Assembly: GCF_002920535.1 (NCBI RefSeq)
Contig: NZ_PQSS01000078.1
Span: forward strand, 1 to 34,234
Source of the DNA: Streptomyces sp. Ru71
GTDB taxonomy: Bacteria; Actinomycetota; Actinomycetes; Streptomycetales; Streptomycetaceae
DNA length: 34,234 bases
Direction: 5' to 3'
Position 1 is the stretch's first letter, and every line of letters begins with the position of its first letter. Below, piece by piece: positions 32,780 through 34,234 of the stretch. A program made the position numbers and the translations under genes. The notes under the pieces were generated by a model, which was given only the letters and a program-made list of their open reading frames with translations, had not been told where the DNA came from and ran no database searches.

Positions 32780-34144
32780 ATGCCTCGCCCCCTGCGGGTC
32801 GCCATCGTCGGTTCCGGCCCCGCCGGGATCTACGCCGCCGACGCGCTCCTGAAGTCCGAGGTGGCCGCCGACCCCGGCGTGTCCATCGACATCTTCGAGC
32901 GCATGCCCGCGCCCTTCGGGCTCATCCGCTACGGCGTCGCCCCCGACCACCCGCGGATCAAGGGCATCATCACGGCGCTGCACCAGGTGCTGGACAAGCC
33001 GCAGATCCGCCTCTTCGGCAACGTCGACTACCCGACCGACATCTCCCTGGACGACCTGCGCGCCTTCTACGACGGCGTGATCTTCGCGACCGGCGCCATG
33101 GCCGACCGCGCGCTGCCGATCCCGGGCATCGACCTCGACGGCTCCTACGGCGCCGCCGACTTCGTCTCCTGGTACGACGGCCACCCGGACGTGCCGCGCA
33201 CCTGGCCGCTCGAAGCGGAGAAGGTCGCGGTGCTCGGCGTGGGCAACGTGGCCCTCGACGTGGCGCGCATCCTGGCCAAGACGGCGGACGAGCTGCTGCC
33301 CACCGAGATACCGCCGAACGTCTACGACGGGCTGAAGGCCAACAAGGCCGTGGAGATCCACGTCTTCGGCCGGCGCGGCCCGGCGCAGGCGAAGTTCAGC
33401 CCGATGGAGCTGCGCGAGCTGGACCACTCCCCGAACATCGAGGTCATCGTCGACCCCGAGGACATCGACTACGACGAGGGTTCGATCGCCACCCGGCGCG
33501 GCAACAAGCAGGCCGACATGGTCGCCAAGACGCTGGAGAACTGGGCGATCCGCGACACCGGCGACCGTCCGCACAAGCTGTTCCTGCACTTCTTCGAGTC
33601 GCCCACCGAGGTCCTCGGCGAGGACGGCAAGGTGGTCGGCCTGCGCACCGAGCGCACCGAGCTGGACGGCACCGGCAATGTGCGCGGCACGGGCAAGTTC
33701 ACCGACTGGGACGTCTCCGCGGTCTACCGGGCGGTGGGCTACCTCTCCGACAAGCTCCCCAAGCTGCCCTGGGACCTGGACAGCGGCACGGTGCCCGACG
33801 AGGGCGGTCGGGTCATCGAGGAGAGCGGCAGCCACCTGCAGTCGGTGTACGTCACCGGCTGGATCCGGCGCGGCCCGATCGGCCTGATCGGCCACACCAA
33901 GGGCGACGCCAACGAGACGGTGGCCAACCTGCTGGACGACCACGCCAACGGCCGTCTGCACACGCCCTCCTCCCCCGCCCCGGAGGCGGTCGACGCCTTC
34001 CTGGCCGAGCGCAACGTCCGCTTCACGACCTGGGACGGCTGGTACGCCCTGGACGCGGCCGAGAAGGCCCTGGGCGAGCCCGAGGGCCGCGAGCGCGTGA
34101 AGATCGTCGAGCGCGAGGAAATGCTCAAGGCGAGCGGCGCGTGA
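32780..34144 (+). CDS. fprA: Ferredoxin-NADP+ reductase, FprA / adrenodoxin-reductase type
   Basis: A 454-residue FAD-dependent oxidoreductase that passes electrons between NADPH and ferredoxin, feeding cytochromes P450 and iron-sulfur enzymes. FAD site: IVGSGPAGIYAADALL (Gly11-Gly16) with IDIFERMPAPFGLIRYGVAPDHP, specific to this family. NADP site: VLGVGNVALDVARIL (Gly153 on) and HVFGRRGPAQAKFSPMELREL. The C-terminal FAD contact is YVTGWIRRGPIGLIGHTKGDA. The protein has no ferredoxin domain, in contrast to the FprB type. Start: ATG 32780, with GAAGGGAAA upstream. It is single, ending in a strong hairpin. Confidence 0.94.
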   Translation: MPRPLRVAIVGSGPAGIYAADALLKSEVAADPGVSIDIFERMPAPFGLIRYGVAPDHPRIKGIITALHQVLDKPQIRLFGNVDYPTDISLDDLRAFYDGVIFATGAMADRALPIPGIDLDGSYGAADFVSWYDGHPDVPRTWPLEAEKVAVLGVGNVALDVARILAKTADELLPTEIPPNVYDGLKANKAVEIHVFGRRGPAQAKFSPMELRELDHSPNIEVIVDPEDIDYDEGSIATRRGNKQADMVAKTLENWAIRDTGDRPHKLFLHFFESPTEVLGEDGKVVGLRTERTELDGTGNVRGTGKFTDWDVSAVYRAVGYLSDKLPKLPWDLDSGTVPDEGGRVIEESGSHLQSVYVTGWIRRGPIGLIGHTKGDANETVANLLDDHANGRLHTPSSPAPEAVDAFLAERNVRFTTWDGWYALDAAEKALGEPEGRERVKIVEREEMLKASGA

Positions 34145-34150
34145 GCCCCT

Positions 34151-34187
34151 GGCCGGGCGCGAAGCCCTGACGGCTTCGCACCCGGCC
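34151..34187 (+). terminator. Long hairpin terminator of fprA
   Basis: A 16-pair stem with one mismatch (34151-34166 with 34172-34187) and a 5-base loop, six bases after the stop codon. Confidence 0.8.
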
Positions 34188-34226
34188 GTCGTGCAAGCAG
34201 GCCGGCTTCGCACTCGGCCGTCGCGC
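34172..34226. repeat. 23-bp direct repeat at the window end
   Basis: GGCTTCGCACCCGGCCGTCG from 34172 recurs with a C-to-T change from 34204, and the match runs for 23 bases with two differences (offset 32). The first copy is the 3' arm of the terminator stem, so the second copy could form an alternative hairpin. Confidence 0.65.
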
Positions 34227-34234
34227 GAGGGCCG

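Overview
The window is a stretch of a very GC-rich actinomycete chromosome, almost certainly Streptomyces. The evidence is the strong third-position GC bias, twin-arginine and Sec secreted hydrolases typical of the genus (streptogrisin C, GH46 chitosanase), a sigma-B-type promoter, leaderless start sites with a TAnnnT hexamer six bases before the ATG, SpoIIE phosphatases, and a protein joining STAS and ANTAR domains. I noticed no TTA codon inside any gene I call, so nothing here looks bldA-dependent. I see no rRNA, tRNA, CRISPR array, insertion sequence or prophage.

Left part (1-9.7 kb): the 3' end of a serine beta-lactamase-like hydrolase converges on a secreted streptogrisin C protease (732-2114, minus). 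Next come a SAM methyltransferase, an M20 amidohydrolase and a PLP-dependent Orn/Lys/Arg-type decarboxylase. A tight run follows behind a sigma-B-like promoter (GTGT-N15-GGGTAC, 5977-6001): a Pol-beta-type nucleotidyltransferase, a BON-like small protein, a calcineurin-like phosphoesterase and a coiled-coil protein. The first three are joined by ATGA overlaps. This run is the best candidate for an undescribed stress-linked system. A secreted trypsin-like protease closes the section.

Middle part (9.7-17.4 kb): a GH46 chitosanase and a divergent Tat-secreted protein with a C-terminal NlpC/P60-like domain share an intergenic region containing a 23-bp palindrome. After these lie the STAS-ANTAR protein, then a small winged-helix regulator whose leaderless promoter is overlaid by a 30-bp palindrome. 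The section 13.9-15.5 kb shows gene decay: a DUF3533-like membrane protein gene with an internal deletion and frameshift, and a small gene that fuses a XapX domain to the C-terminal part of an esterase that has lost its nucleophile region. A quercetinase (queD) and a divergent MarR regulator are separated by two copies of a 15-bp palindrome. An alpha/beta hydrolase follows.

Right part (17.4-34.2 kb): a sugar-oligomer locus has an alpha-xylosidase (GH31, YicI-type) facing away from an ABC sugar transporter (binding lipoprotein and two permeases) and a GH1 beta-glucosidase. The enzyme pair suggests uptake and trimming of xyloglucan-type or isoprimeverose-like oligosaccharides in the cytoplasm. 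No regulator gene lies in the locus. Then come a DUF72 protein, an MFS symporter, two consecutive SpoIIE-type PP2C phosphatases (one soluble GAF/PAS, one membrane-bound with a CitA/DcuS-like sensor and an anti-sigma-type kinase domain), and an FprA-type ferredoxin-NADP reductase whose promoter region contains repeats resembling half an iron box. Functional calls rest on reading motifs by eye; no database search was possible.
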